Shown here: piece after piece, positions 1 through 8,235 of the stretch
How positions within the stretch are numbered: the first letter of the stretch is position 1
Layout: each line of letters begins with the position of its first letter
NCBI GenBank assembly: GCA_037440765.1
Contig: JBBITL010000039.1
Coordinates: forward strand, 1-41,468
Direction of reading: 5' to 3'
Source: DTKY01 sp037440765
Lineage (GTDB): Bacteria > Acidobacteriota > Terriglobia > Bryobacterales > Bryobacteraceae
Length of the DNA stretch: 41,468 nucleotides
The notes under the pieces: generated by a model
Seen by the model: only the letters and a program-made list of their open reading frames with translations
Told to the model about the DNA's origin: nothing
The model's database searches: none
Program-made: the position numbers and the translations under genes

Positions 1-150
1 TGTTTTCAACGACTTACGGAAAAAGGCCCTCAAAAAAGCGCAAACATGCGCTAGAAGATACTCCTCGACCACCCCCGACACGTCCCGGTCCGGCACGCTG
101 TGCAGGTCGAAGACGTCGGTGACGGGAATGCGAACCGGCTCGTCGTCCAT
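1..150 (-). CDS. 5' fragment of Smr-domain protein, truncated
   Basis: Reading the minus strand from the ATG at 150-148 gives an open frame of 50 codons to the window edge. The first ~33 residues (MDDEPVRIPVTDVFDLHSVP and then a VVEEYL helix) match the start of small Smr/MutS2-type endonuclease-domain proteins, including the DLH motif. After EEYL the family normally continues into a conserved I-I-H-G-x-G loop. Here the frame continues instead into an unrelated, AT-richer stretch (1-57) that contains a terminator-like hairpin. The gene is therefore either cut by a rearrangement or lies at a chimeric sequence end. It is divergent from the next gene with only 31 nt between the start codons. The N-terminal assignment is moderately secure; the state of the rest cannot be seen. 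Confidence 0.5.
   Translation of the reverse strand, partial: MDDEPVRIPVTDVFDLHSVPDRDVSGVVEEYLLAHVCAFLRAFFRKSLKT
32..51 (-). terminator. Intrinsic-terminator-like hairpin inside the smr fragment
   Basis: On the minus strand GCGCA-TGTT-TGCGC (51-38) is followed at once by six T (37-32). This is the textbook form of a short rho-independent terminator. It sits in the AT-richer segment that replaces the expected body of the Smr gene. Confidence 0.4.
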
Positions 151-181
151 CCCCCGGATGTTATCCTGTTCTTTCCCCCGC

Positions 182-1429
182 ATGAAGAGACTCATAGCCA
201 TCCTCCCACTTTTGGCATGGGTCAGCGCTGCGCCCGGAATGCAGCCTGCCGGCGGAGAGGTTTTTCGCGAAATCGACACGATTCTCGCGGAGCTGAGCCA
301 GATTACCGGCTTCAGGCCGCTCAAGCCCATCCAGCGCGAAATGATCGGCCGGGACCAGGTCAAACGCTTTCTCGAAGACCGGATCAGGGAAGTGGTCAAG
401 CCGGAGGAGTTGCGCGCCGAGGAACTGACCCTCAAGAAGTTCGGCTTCGTACCCCAGGACTTCGACCTCAAGCAAACCACCGTGGAGTTGCTCACCGAGC
501 AGGCCGCAGCGTTCTACGACTATAAGAAGAAGCGGCTCTACATCCTGGACTCTAGCCCCACCACCATGCAGGAGATTGCGCTGGTCCACGAGCTGGCTCA
601 CGCGCTGGCCGATCAGCACTTTAACCTGGCGAAATTCCTGAACCGGGCCGGCGAGAGCGACGACGGGGCCATGGCCAGGCTTGCCGTCATGGAGGGTCAG
701 GCCACCTGGATCATGTCGGAGTTCATGGCCCGCAGGATGGGCATGTCGCTTAGGAAGTCCCCCGCCATCGCCCAGTTCATGAGCCAGCAGACGGCCGCTG
801 CGGGTGGGCAGTTCCCGGTTTTCGATCAGGCGCCCCTGTACCTGAGGGAGACGCTGGTGTTCCCATACACGCGGGGGATGCTGTTCCAGCAAGCCCTGGT
901 CGAAAAGGAAGACCAGGCCGCCTTCGCGAGCGCCTTCCGCCGTCCGCCCGCGAGCACTCAGCAGATTATCCACCCCGAGAAGTACTTTGCGGGTGTTGCG
1001 CCCTCAAACCCGCCGCTCCCCGAATTCCGCGGGAAGGGGGTCTACCGTGTGCTGGCCGAGGGCTCGATCGGAGAACTGGATCACTCCATCCTGCTGCGGC
1101 AATACGTTGGCCAGAAGGACGCGGAGGCAGTCTCGCCGCTCTGGAAGGGCGGAAAGTACCGCCTGTGGGAGCACCGGAAGCAGCGCGGGAAAACCGTTCT
1201 GGCGTACTCCTCCGAATGGGCCAGCCCCGCCGTGGCCGCGGAGTACTTCCAGCTTGTGCGGAGCATCCTGAGGGGCAAATGGTCGCGCATGGAAGTGACT
1301 GTGGACCGCGACGGCGTGTTGGCTGGCAGGGGCGACGACGGACACTTCGTGGTACGCCTCAACGGCGCAATCGTGACCAGCCTGGAAGGCTTGGATGCGG
1401 CCGCCGAGCCTGCGGCGCCCCTGCGGTAG
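182..1429 (+). CDS. Secreted zinc-metallopeptidase-like protein
   Basis: 415 aa. The start chosen is the ATG at 182, because it gives a typical signal peptide (MKRLIAILPLLAWVSA, cleavage near residue 18-20); the frame is open further upstream but reads as unlikely protein. HELAH at residues 136-140 is an HExxH zinc-binding motif. E175 in the segment MEGQATW is placed where a gluzincin third ligand would be, so H136, H140 and E175 could bind zinc with E137 as the base. The protein resembles uncharacterised acidobacterial exported proteins and is probably periplasmic. No strong Shine-Dalgarno is seen; a weak -10-like TATCCT lies at 162-167. The next gene follows after 22 nt on the same strand and is probably co-transcribed. 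Enzyme activity is inferred from the motif only. Confidence 0.7.
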   Translation: MKRLIAILPLLAWVSAAPGMQPAGGEVFREIDTILAELSQITGFRPLKPIQREMIGRDQVKRFLEDRIREVVKPEELRAEELTLKKFGFVPQDFDLKQTTVELLTEQAAAFYDYKKKRLYILDSSPTTMQEIALVHELAHALADQHFNLAKFLNRAGESDDGAMARLAVMEGQATWIMSEFMARRMGMSLRKSPAIAQFMSQQTAAAGGQFPVFDQAPLYLRETLVFPYTRGMLFQQALVEKEDQAAFASAFRRPPASTQQIIHPEKYFAGVAPSNPPLPEFRGKGVYRVLAEGSIGELDHSILLRQYVGQKDAEAVSPLWKGGKYRLWEHRKQRGKTVLAYSSEWASPAVAAEYFQLVRSILRGKWSRMEVTVDRDGVLAGRGDDGHFVVRLNGAIVTSLEGLDAAAEPAAPLR

Positions 1430-1451
1430 ACTGGAGGCATAGGAGGGCCGG

Positions 1452-2030
1452 TTGCCTCGTCTCCTGCTGTGTCTATGCCTTAGCCTGTGCATCGGCCGTG
1501 CGCCGCTGGCGGGCGCCGACGTCCCGCGCCCCGCGCCCGGCTATTCGGTGAAGCTCGTCGGCGGCGAGCAGATCCCGCTCAGCACGTATCGTGGGAAGGT
1601 CGTCGCGCTGTTCTTCGTCTCCACGGACTGTCCTCACTGTCATGAGACGGCCAGGTACATGGAGAAAATGCAGAAGCAGTACGGCCCTGGCGGCCTCCAG
1701 ACGCTGATGGTGACTTATAACCCCATGGCCGTCATGCTGGTCCCCGAGTTTGTCGGCAAGACGGGCGTGACGTTCCCGGTGGGCTATGACGAGCGGGACC
1801 CCGTGTTTGCGTTCCTCCAGCGGTCCGTGAGGCTGCGGACATACGTTCCGATTCTGGTGTTGATTGATCGCGACGGCATGATTCGCGGGCAGCACCTGGG
1901 CGACGACCCCATCTTCACGGCCGATCCCAGAACCCACGAGATGGTGCGGGTCCGCGCGGCAATCGAGCGGCTGCTGAAGGAGCAGCCCGGCGCGGCGAAG
2001 AAGACCGCCGGCTCCGCGAAGGGCAAGTAG
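1452..2030 (+). CDS. Secreted thioredoxin-fold (TlpA/AhpC-like) protein
   Basis: 192 aa starting at TTG 1452. This rare start is supported by AGGAGG at 1441-1446, five nt upstream. A signal peptide (residues 1-22) precedes a thioredoxin-like fold: the strand VVALFFVST leads into the redox motif C60-P-H-C63, and a cis-Pro-type segment (TYVPILVLIDRDG) follows. This is the TlpA/ResA/peroxiredoxin-like architecture, so a periplasmic thiol-disulfide role is likely. The C-terminus is a short Lys/Ala-rich tail. It lies 22 nt downstream of the metallopeptidase gene, so the two may form an operon. The partner or substrate cannot be told from the sequence. Confidence 0.8.
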   Translation: MPRLLLCLCLSLCIGRAPLAGADVPRPAPGYSVKLVGGEQIPLSTYRGKVVALFFVSTDCPHCHETARYMEKMQKQYGPGGLQTLMVTYNPMAVMLVPEFVGKTGVTFPVGYDERDPVFAFLQRSVRLRTYVPILVLIDRDGMIRGQHLGDDPIFTADPRTHEMVRVRAAIERLLKEQPGAAKKTAGSAKGK

Positions 2031-2043
2031 CCCCTTGTTCCGA

Positions 2044-2049
2044 TATACT
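2044..2049 (+). promoter_or_regulatory. -10 box of tRNA-Arg promoter
   Basis: TATACT (2044-2049) ends 8 nt before the first base of the tRNA, the expected distance for a start just upstream of the mature 5' end. No good -35 match is seen 17 nt upstream. Confidence 0.45.
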
Positions 2050-2057
2050 GGTTCTGG

Positions 2058-2135
2058 GCGCCCGTAGCTCAGTCCGGATAGAGCGCTTGCCTCCGGAGCA
2101 AGAGGCCGTAGGTTCGAATCCTACCGGGCGTACCA
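2058..2135 (+). tRNA. tRNA-Arg (anticodon CCG)
   Basis: The full cloverleaf can be folded by eye. Acceptor stem GCGCCCG/CGGGCGT; D arm GCTC/GAGC with a 10-nt loop; anticodon stem CTTGC/GCAAG with loop CTCCGGA, giving anticodon CCG (reads CGG, Arg); a 5-nt variable loop; and T arm GTAGG-TTCGAAT-CCTAC. The discriminator is A2132 and CCA is encoded at 2133-2135. It lies 27 nt after the thioredoxin-like gene and has its own -10 box. Confidence 0.97.
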
Positions 2136-2142
2136 GATCCCC

Positions 2143-2367
2143 TCAAGCCGCGTATCGTAGGATCTCGACCTCTGTGCCTCGCCCGGCGGCACCGTCTGCG
2201 CGCGAGAGCACAGCGCTGGCCACAGGCTCCGACAGGTAGTATTCCCCGCAGTTGCCGCAGATCCAAGCGGGCACACCCTTTGTGATGACGGTGGCCTCGT
2301 TGCGCTGGAGCGTCACGGTCGCGGCGCCGGGGTGGGTGTCGCCGGTCCTGCAGATGACGCACTTCAG
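2143..2367 (-). CDS. YgiT/MqsA-type zinc-finger antitoxin-like protein
   Basis: About 74 aa counted from the CTG at 2367, or 85 aa from the GTG at 2400. The product has two CxxC knuckles (CVIC near the start and CGNC in the segment ICGNCGEYY), the hallmark of YgiT/MqsA-type zinc fingers, and ends VEILRYAA. Relatives usually start M-K-C-V-I-C, with an ATGA overlap with the stop of an upstream DUF4258 toxin gene. Here the overlap is CTGA (2367-2364), so the ancestral ATG appears to have become CTG. Translation would need CTG or the upstream GTG. The antitoxin half of a toxin-antitoxin pair is intact in frame, but its partner is a pseudogene (2364-2651). Confidence 0.75.
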   Translation of the reverse strand: MKCVICRTGDTHPGAATVTLQRNEATVITKGVPAWICGNCGEYYLSEPVASAVLSRADGAAGRGTEVEILRYAA

Positions 2368-2651
2368 GGGCTTCTCCTGGTCTTGAAGGCAATATCCCAC
2401 ACGCTTGCCTCAGGAACTTAGACTGTGATGACCACACACGCGCGCCGGGCGGCGTCTTCGCCGATGACCACGTGGATGGGCACTTCACCAACAAAACCCA
2501 GCATGAGCGCGCTCGGCAGAGGCTCGTCCTCTGGCTATCGCGCGATGACCTCCCCGGACTCGATTGCCTGACGAACCTGGAGAGTGGAGATCCCCCTTTC
2601 GAACATCCGCCGGATGGCGTGTCCGCTGAAGACCAGCTCCCCGTGACCCAC
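2364..2651 (-). pseudogene. DUF4258-type toxin pseudogene with two nonsense codons
   Basis: The minus strand from GTG 2651 to TGA 2364 reads as one continuous 96-codon frame resembling DUF4258 proteins (segments FSGHAIRRMFERGI, LMLGFVGEVPIHVVIG, DIAFKTRRSP). There is no frameshift, but two in-frame stops: TAG at 2537-2535 (codon 39) and TAA at 2420-2418 (codon 78). In the family the first position is the Tyr of a Y-P-D/E-D motif and the second the Tyr of T-V-Y-x-P, so both look like Tyr-to-stop changes. The gene ends in a 4-nt overlap with the YgiT-type gene, the usual layout of this pair. Such proteins are considered RelE/ribonuclease-like toxins; that function is family knowledge, not seen here. 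Confidence 0.75.
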
Positions 2652-2718
2652 GTCGTGGTTTCCGCGCGGCAAACGACCCTATACCCGAAGCGCCAGGCCC
2701 GGCACAAGTGCCTGCGGA

Positions 2719-2736
2719 GCGGCCTTGCAGGGCCGC
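2719..2736. repeat. Short hairpin upstream of malic enzyme gene
   Basis: GCGGCC-TTGCAG-GGCCGC forms a 6-bp stem with a 6-nt loop and has no T-run. It lies in the 149-bp divergent gap between the toxin pseudogene and maeB. Nothing else clear is seen in that gap apart from an ACGAGG ribosome binding site for maeB. Confidence 0.3.
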
Positions 2737-2800
2737 CCACCCCTCCTCCCCGGCGCGGCGTCTTTGGCGGTACTCTCGTATGTGGTAACGAGGTTCACCC

Positions 2801-5080
2801 ATGACCGTACGAAGAGAAGACGCGCTGGGATACCATGCCGCTCCTCCGGCCGGCAAGCTGTCGGTGGCGCCGACCAAGCCGTGCCGGACGCAGCGGGATC
2901 TCAGTCTGGCCTACTCACCGGGCGTGGCCGTGCCCTGCAAGGAAATCGAACGCGACCCGGGCCTGGCTTACAAGTACACAGCCAAGGGAAACCTGGTAGG
3001 TGTGGTTTCCAACGGCACGGCCGTGCTCGGCCTCGGCAACATCGGGGCCCAGGCGGGCAAGCCCGTCATGGAAGGCAAGGCGGTGCTGTTCAAACGCTTC
3101 GCTGATATAGACGTGTTCGACATCGAGCTGGCGACCGAGGACCCCAGGGAGGTCATCCGAGCCTGCCAGATGCTGGAGCCGACCTTCGGCGGCATCAACC
3201 TGGAGGACATCAAGGCCCCCGAGTGCTTCGAGATCGAACAGGAACTCAAGCGCACCATGCGGATACCGGTCTTTCACGACGACCAGCACGGGACCGCCAT
3301 CATCTCGGGCGCCGCGCTGCTGAACGCCCTGGAGCTGGTCGGCAAGCGCATCGGCGAAGTGAAGCTGGTTGTCAACGGCGCCGGCGCCAGCGCCATTTCA
3401 TGCGCGGAGCATTACATCCGTCTCGGCCTGAGCCCCGGGAACATCATCATGTGCGACACCAAGGGAGTGCTTTACGCCGGCCGCGAGGAGGGTATGAACC
3501 CGTACAAGCAGCGCTGGGCGCGGGATACCGGATTCCGCACGCTGGCCCAGGCCATGCGGGGGGCCGACGTGTTCGTGGGGCTCTCGGTGGGCGGCTGCGT
3601 CACCCCGGAGATGCTCCGGTCGATGGCGGACAAACCCGTGGTGCTCGCCATGGCCAACCCCGACCCGGAGATCGCCTACGACCTGGCGCTCGAAACGCGC
3701 GAGGACGTGATCATGTGTACCGGCAGGTCGGACTTCCCCAACCAGGTGAACAACGTCCTGGGCTTTCCGTTCATCTTCCGCGGCGCGCTCGACGTGCGGG
3801 CCACCGCCATCAACGACGAGATGAAGCTGGCCGCCACCCATGCCCTGGCGGCTCTCGCCAAGGAGGACGTTCCCGATTCCGTGCGGGCCGCCTACGGCGT
3901 GGAGCGCATGGAGTTCGGCCGCGAGTACATCATCCCCAAGCCCTTCGATCCCCGGGTGCTCATCTGGGAGTCCTCCGCCGTCGCCAGGGCCGCCATGGAA
4001 ACCGGCGTGGCGCAACAGCCTGTCGACCTGGAGCAATACGAAGAAGAGCTCGAACGCCGGCTCGGCAAGGCCCGCGAGGTCATGCGGATCATGATCCAGA
4101 AGGCCCAGGCGCAGCCGATGCGCGTCGTCTTCCCCGAGGGAGAAGAGTCCAAGATCCTGCGCGCCTGCCAGATCCTCCTGGATGAGAACATCGCCCAGCC
4201 CATCCTGCTGGGCAACGAGGCGACCATCCGGGCCCGAATCGAGGAGTCGCGCCTGAACATCCCGGGGGTTCGAATCATCGACCCGGCGCACTCACCCGAC
4301 CGCGAACGCTACACCATGGAGCTCTACCGGCTGCGCAACCGCAAGGGGATCACCCTGGAAGAGGCCCGGGCGCACATGATGAACCGCAACTACTACGGCC
4401 CCATGATGGTCCACGCCGGCGACGCCGACGCCCTGGTGAGCGGACTCACCCAGCACTACCCCGACACGGTTCGCCCCGCGCTTCAGGTCATTTCGGCTCA
4501 CAAGGGAACGCGCCGCGTCGCCGGTCTGTACATGCTGATTACCGGGCGCGGCAACGTTTACTTCCTGGCGGATTGCACTGTCAACATCGAACCGAGCGCG
4601 GAGGATCTGGCCGAAATCGCCGTCAGCGCCGCCGAGGCGGCGCGCCGCTTCAACATCGAGCCGCGCGTGGCGATGCTGTCGTTCTCCAACTTCGGGAGCA
4701 CCCGTCACCCGCTGTCCGAAAAGGTTCGCAGGGCGGTGGAGATCCTCCACCGGCGTGAGCCGTCTCTCATTGCGGACGGCGAGATGCAGGCTGACACGGC
4801 GGTGATGCCGGAAATCATTGACGGGACCTATCCGTTCAGCTCTCTGAAGGGCGGCGCCAATGTGCTGGTCTTCCCATCCCTGGAGGCCGGCAATATAGCC
4901 TACAAGCTGCTGAACCGCATAGGCAACTGCGAGGTGATCGGCCCCATCCTGATGGGCGCCTCGAAACCCATCCACGTCCTCCAACGCGGCGCGGAGGTGA
5001 ACGATATCGTCAACGTAGCCGCCATTGCGGCCGTGGACGCGCAGCAGGCCGCCCGGCGCGTGCCGCCGGAACCGTCCTAG
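2801..5080 (+). CDS. maeB: NADP-dependent malic enzyme with phosphotransacetylase-like domain
   Basis: 759 aa, the normal length for MaeB-type hybrid malic enzymes, which decarboxylate malate to pyruvate and make NADPH. The N-terminal malic domain has the catalytic Tyr in LAYSPGVA (Y38) and Lys in the GKAVLFKRFADIDVFDIE region (K94). The metal-binding segment FHDDQHGTA is at 158-166 and the Rossmann dinucleotide loop NGAGAS at 192-197. From about residue 425 to the end the sequence matches a phosphate acetyl/butyryltransferase domain (for example RVVFPEGEESKILRACQIL), which in this family is regulatory rather than catalytic. ATG 2801 is preceded by ACGAGG seven nt upstream. The gene converges on the SYLF gene with 11 nt between the stops, and no terminator fits there. 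Confidence 0.96.
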   Translation: MTVRREDALGYHAAPPAGKLSVAPTKPCRTQRDLSLAYSPGVAVPCKEIERDPGLAYKYTAKGNLVGVVSNGTAVLGLGNIGAQAGKPVMEGKAVLFKRFADIDVFDIELATEDPREVIRACQMLEPTFGGINLEDIKAPECFEIEQELKRTMRIPVFHDDQHGTAIISGAALLNALELVGKRIGEVKLVVNGAGASAISCAEHYIRLGLSPGNIIMCDTKGVLYAGREEGMNPYKQRWARDTGFRTLAQAMRGADVFVGLSVGGCVTPEMLRSMADKPVVLAMANPDPEIAYDLALETREDVIMCTGRSDFPNQVNNVLGFPFIFRGALDVRATAINDEMKLAATHALAALAKEDVPDSVRAAYGVERMEFGREYIIPKPFDPRVLIWESSAVARAAMETGVAQQPVDLEQYEEELERRLGKAREVMRIMIQKAQAQPMRVVFPEGEESKILRACQILLDENIAQPILLGNEATIRARIEESRLNIPGVRIIDPAHSPDRERYTMELYRLRNRKGITLEEARAHMMNRNYYGPMMVHAGDADALVSGLTQHYPDTVRPALQVISAHKGTRRVAGLYMLITGRGNVYFLADCTVNIEPSAEDLAEIAVSAAEAARRFNIEPRVAMLSFSNFGSTRHPLSEKVRRAVEILHRREPSLIADGEMQADTAVMPEIIDGTYPFSSLKGGANVLVFPSLEAGNIAYKLLNRIGNCEVIGPILMGASKPIHVLQRGAEVNDIVNVAAIAAVDAQQAARRVPPEPS

Positions 5081-5091
5081 CCGGACAGCTT

Positions 5092-5769
5092 CTAGCCCTT
5101 CCTGGAGGAATGCTTGTTGAACAGGGAGAGCAGCCGCGCGGCGGCCGCGGGAGGGTTGAGTTCCTTGCCCACGATCTCCTGGTTCTCGACCGTCCTGCCG
5201 TAAAGTGCTCTGTTGTCGTCCAGGTCCTGGCGCAGTGTGGCGCCGGTCAGCGCCAGCCCGGCGAACAGCCCCCTGGAGCGGGACCAGGAGAGGATCTCGG
5301 CCGTCATGTAAGCGTCCGTCTGGGCGGCTGCGGTGCGGCCCACGGGTCCGGCCGCCACCGAGGCGTCGCCGCCGAGCGTGAACCTGCTGGAGAGCAGCCG
5401 CTTCACGCCCCGTTCGTTCATCACCAGCATGATGACGTCCGTCTCAGAGCCTCCAAGCTGGAGGCCGAAACTCCCGCCCTCCACCCGGATCGAACCCGGC
5501 GCCGTCCATCCAGCCCCGGTCTTCTTCCGGCATGAAAGGAAACCCTTCCCGTACTTCGCGCCCACGATGAAGGCGCCCCTCTTCATGCCGGGGACTACGA
5601 CTATGCACTGGGCTCTGTCCAACAGGGTCTGGGGGATTGCCTTGTCGGAGATCTGCATCACCTCCTCAAAGACCGTCGCAGCAGCCTCCAGCCGCTTGTG
5701 CGTTTCGGGCTGGGCGCTCAACGTCCCGGCCGCTCCGAGAAGAGCAAACACCGCGGTTGTCAGTCTCAT
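5092..5769 (-). CDS. SYLF/Ysc84-domain lipid-binding protein
   Basis: 225 aa with a signal peptide (cleavage near LSAQ, residues 17-20). The mature part matches SYLF (Ysc84) proteins from end to end: a helix with VFEEVMQISDKAIPQTLLD, then CIVVVPGMKRGAFIVGAKYG, GSFGLQLGGSETDVIMLVMN, and GPVGRTAAAQTDAYMTAEIL with SRSRGLFAGLALTGATL. In eukaryotes this domain binds phosphoinositides. Bacterial members are exported and their role is poorly known. The gene starts 3 nt after the stop of the TonB-dependent receptor gene, and its AAGGAG site lies inside the end of that gene, so the two are an operon. Confidence 0.9.
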   Translation of the reverse strand: MRLTTAVFALLGAAGTLSAQPETHKRLEAAATVFEEVMQISDKAIPQTLLDRAQCIVVVPGMKRGAFIVGAKYGKGFLSCRKKTGAGWTAPGSIRVEGGSFGLQLGGSETDVIMLVMNERGVKRLLSSRFTLGGDASVAAGPVGRTAAAQTDAYMTAEILSWSRSRGLFAGLALTGATLRQDLDDNRALYGRTVENQEIVGKELNPPAAAARLLSLFNKHSSRKG

Positions 5770-5772
5770 AAT

Positions 5773-8235
5773 TCATCTCCTTCCCAGAAAACGAAGCCGT
5801 GTATTCCACGCCCGCTGCTGGCCCCTGCCGTAGGCGAGAAAGAACGGCGAGTCTATGTTGTTGTTCACCACGTTCGGGTTGCCGTGGTTGGTGAGGTTGT
5901 TGAGTCCGAAGCGCCAGGCCCACATGTAGCGCCAGAACCGGAATCTCTTCTCAAAGTGCAGATTGATGTTGAAGTAGGCGGGCAGGCGCCGCTGGTTGGG
6001 GCGTCCCACGACGAAGTTTTCCTCGTTGACCACCGTGAAGGGGAAGCCGGTGCGCGCCTCCAGCAGGTATGTTACGCTCAACTCGCGGGTGGCGAAACGC
6101 ACCAGGCGCGGACCTCCGAGCGAAGGCGCCGGAGCCCACCCCCACGTCAGCAAACGGTGCGGCGTGTCCCACTCGCGCGGACCCGGGCTCTGCCGGCTGA
6201 AGACCGGGTTCTCCAGGCTGTAGTCCACCACGGCGTGTGTTCTGGCCGAGGACCGCGTGTAGCTGGCGAACCACTCATACTGGCCTGCGAACGTGCGGCG
6301 GAAGGTGAAGTCCACGGCGTCGTACCGGTCAGCGCGCTGGTTCCGGAGGGAGTAGCGGACCTGGGGCTGGAGCACTCCCTCGGCCGGCTCCGCGAACATG
6401 AAACCCTTCCAGCCGACCCGGCGCAGGTAAGACGCCTTGCCGAGGAAGCCGCCAGGCAGCACCCGCTCGACGCTCAGGCTGTAAATGCGCGCGCGAGGTG
6501 TCTCCAGCGCAGCCTCGTCCGCCCGGAAGCTCATCGTCACGGGCTGGCCCGTGGCCACGCCGCCTTTGAAGAAGGTGGTCAGGCTGGCCTGATCCTGGTG
6601 CCGCGTCAACACCAGCAGGTTCAACGCGTCGTTGAACACTCCGGCCCCACCCGCGATCTTCACCCCTCCGGCCCATTCCGGCGACCAGGCTGCCGACATG
6701 CGCGGCGAGACGAGCTGCCTCCTGATAATCTGGTCCCAGTCAACTCGCGCGCCCATCTCCAGCACCAGCCCGCTCCTGGGGGTCCAAGTGTCCTGGACGT
6801 AAACGGCCGTCTCGAAGTTCCTTCTCCGCAGCAGGCCGCTGCCGGTGAAGCCCACATGGCGTGCCACGCTCATGTCCGTTCGCAGGACCCGGTAGTCGTG
6901 ACGGACCGCGCGCTGATCGAAACCGGAACGTTGGAGATCCACGCCGGCTCTGAACGCGTGTGAGCCGCGCGCCTGAAAACGAGGGAAGAAGACGCTGGCC
7001 AGCCACTGTTGCCGGTCGGTGCGCCGGGCCAGGTCCAGGAAGTAGTTGCCCCGGCGCCCCGCCGGCGAAATCTCGTAGGTCGCCGTGCCTTGCGGGACAT
7101 CCCGCGCGACGCCGCGGCTGGCGGCGAACCCGATTTCGACGAGCGTGCCTCCGGCAAAATAGAGCTGGTCCCGGATGGCGACCATGTTCAGGCTGCGGCG
7201 GCGGTGAATGGTCGTCTCCGCCGGGTCCATGAAGGACAGACCCTGCCTGTCGGAGTCGATGTAGTTGATAAGGTGGCTGGCTGTCAGCAGGTTGGAGGGC
7301 GCGAGGTTCACTTGCAGGCGCGCGAGATTGCTGGCGGTAAGGTTGCGGCTGCGGTCCTCGCCCCTCGGAAGCTCTCGTATGGTGTCCACGTCGTAGAAGG
7401 CGTCGAAGCCGTTGTGGAACCAGGCGCGCCCGCGGGCGATGGGGCCTGAGACCTCCACTCGCGGTGTCCATCTGCTGAGAAACAGGCCGCGGGCGGCGCT
7501 GAGGTTCGGCACAAAATTGGTCGCGCCGAACCGGTACCGGTCGTCGCCCATTCCAGTGTCCAGGTTCAGCGAGCCCGCCGAACCGCGGCCGGTGGCGGCC
7601 GAGAACCTGCCGCTCTCCAGTTCCAGGTTGCGGACCGCTTCTATGCTCAGGCGTGCCTCGAACAGGCCGGTCACCGGGTCGGCGACGTTGAACCTGTCAA
7701 GCGAGTAGCTGGTCTGGTCGCTGGCGCCGCCGTTGAAGTGCACCATGCCCCTGGCGTCCTGAACCACGCCCGAGAACATCGGCAGCGCGCTGCGGACGTC
7801 CTGGGAGGCCGGATACGGGATCGCCAGCACTTCCATGCTGTTCAGACGCCTCTGGTCCGACGTCCGCTCCAAGTCGATGGCCGGCGGCGAGTACACCACG
7901 TCCACCGATTCGACCAGTTCCCGCAGGTGACTCAGCGTCACGGTGAGTTCGCTGCCGCCGGGCCGCACGTCCAGGACTGTCCGGTCCAGCAGAAAGAAGC
8001 CCTCGCGCTGGGCTCGAAGCGCGTACTCGCCCGGTTGGTCCAGCTCGATCTGAAACCGTCCCTGCGTGTCGCTAACCCCCACCGCAGGCTCCGCGCCGGG
8101 CGCCAGGCGCAGTTCCAGGCGCGCCCCCGCCACTGCCACGCCGTTCTCGTCCACCACCCTTCCGGCGACACCCACCTGCGCGGGCAGGCAGCCGGCGAGG
8201 AGCCCCAGCCACGCTGCGGCGGCCAACAACCTCAT
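5773..8235 (-). CDS. TonB-dependent receptor with carboxypeptidase-regulatory-like domain
   Basis: 820 aa. After the signal sequence comes a carboxypeptidase-regulatory-like beta-sandwich (about 22-105: VAGRVVDENGVAVAGARLEL, with DTQGRFQIELDQPGEYALRA), then a plug domain (about 110-240, including FNGGASDQTSYSLDRFNV) and an outer-membrane beta-barrel to the C-terminus. This is the Oar-like receptor type common in Acidobacteriota; the ligand is unknown. The leader contains LAGC at residues 13-16, a perfect lipobox, followed four residues later by a normal signal-peptidase-I site (PAQ/V), so the mode of processing is uncertain. The protein ends FLGRR rather than with the usual terminal aromatic. 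No clear Shine-Dalgarno precedes ATG 8235. The SYLF gene follows after 3 nt. Confidence 0.92.
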   Translation of the reverse strand: MRLLAAAAWLGLLAGCLPAQVGVAGRVVDENGVAVAGARLELRLAPGAEPAVGVSDTQGRFQIELDQPGEYALRAQREGFFLLDRTVLDVRPGGSELTVTLSHLRELVESVDVVYSPPAIDLERTSDQRRLNSMEVLAIPYPASQDVRSALPMFSGVVQDARGMVHFNGGASDQTSYSLDRFNVADPVTGLFEARLSIEAVRNLELESGRFSAATGRGSAGSLNLDTGMGDDRYRFGATNFVPNLSAARGLFLSRWTPRVEVSGPIARGRAWFHNGFDAFYDVDTIRELPRGEDRSRNLTASNLARLQVNLAPSNLLTASHLINYIDSDRQGLSFMDPAETTIHRRRSLNMVAIRDQLYFAGGTLVEIGFAASRGVARDVPQGTATYEISPAGRRGNYFLDLARRTDRQQWLASVFFPRFQARGSHAFRAGVDLQRSGFDQRAVRHDYRVLRTDMSVARHVGFTGSGLLRRRNFETAVYVQDTWTPRSGLVLEMGARVDWDQIIRRQLVSPRMSAAWSPEWAGGVKIAGGAGVFNDALNLLVLTRHQDQASLTTFFKGGVATGQPVTMSFRADEAALETPRARIYSLSVERVLPGGFLGKASYLRRVGWKGFMFAEPAEGVLQPQVRYSLRNQRADRYDAVDFTFRRTFAGQYEWFASYTRSSARTHAVVDYSLENPVFSRQSPGPREWDTPHRLLTWGWAPAPSLGGPRLVRFATRELSVTYLLEARTGFPFTVVNEENFVVGRPNQRRLPAYFNINLHFEKRFRFWRYMWAWRFGLNNLTNHGNPNVVNNNIDSPFFLAYGRGQQRAWNTRLRFLGRR

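Noticed and set aside
2364..2651. Possible stop-codon recoding (TAG and TAA read as Tyr) in the DUF4258 gene
   Set aside because: TAG and TAA are used as normal stops elsewhere in the window (for example maeB ends TAG), so pseudogenisation is simpler.
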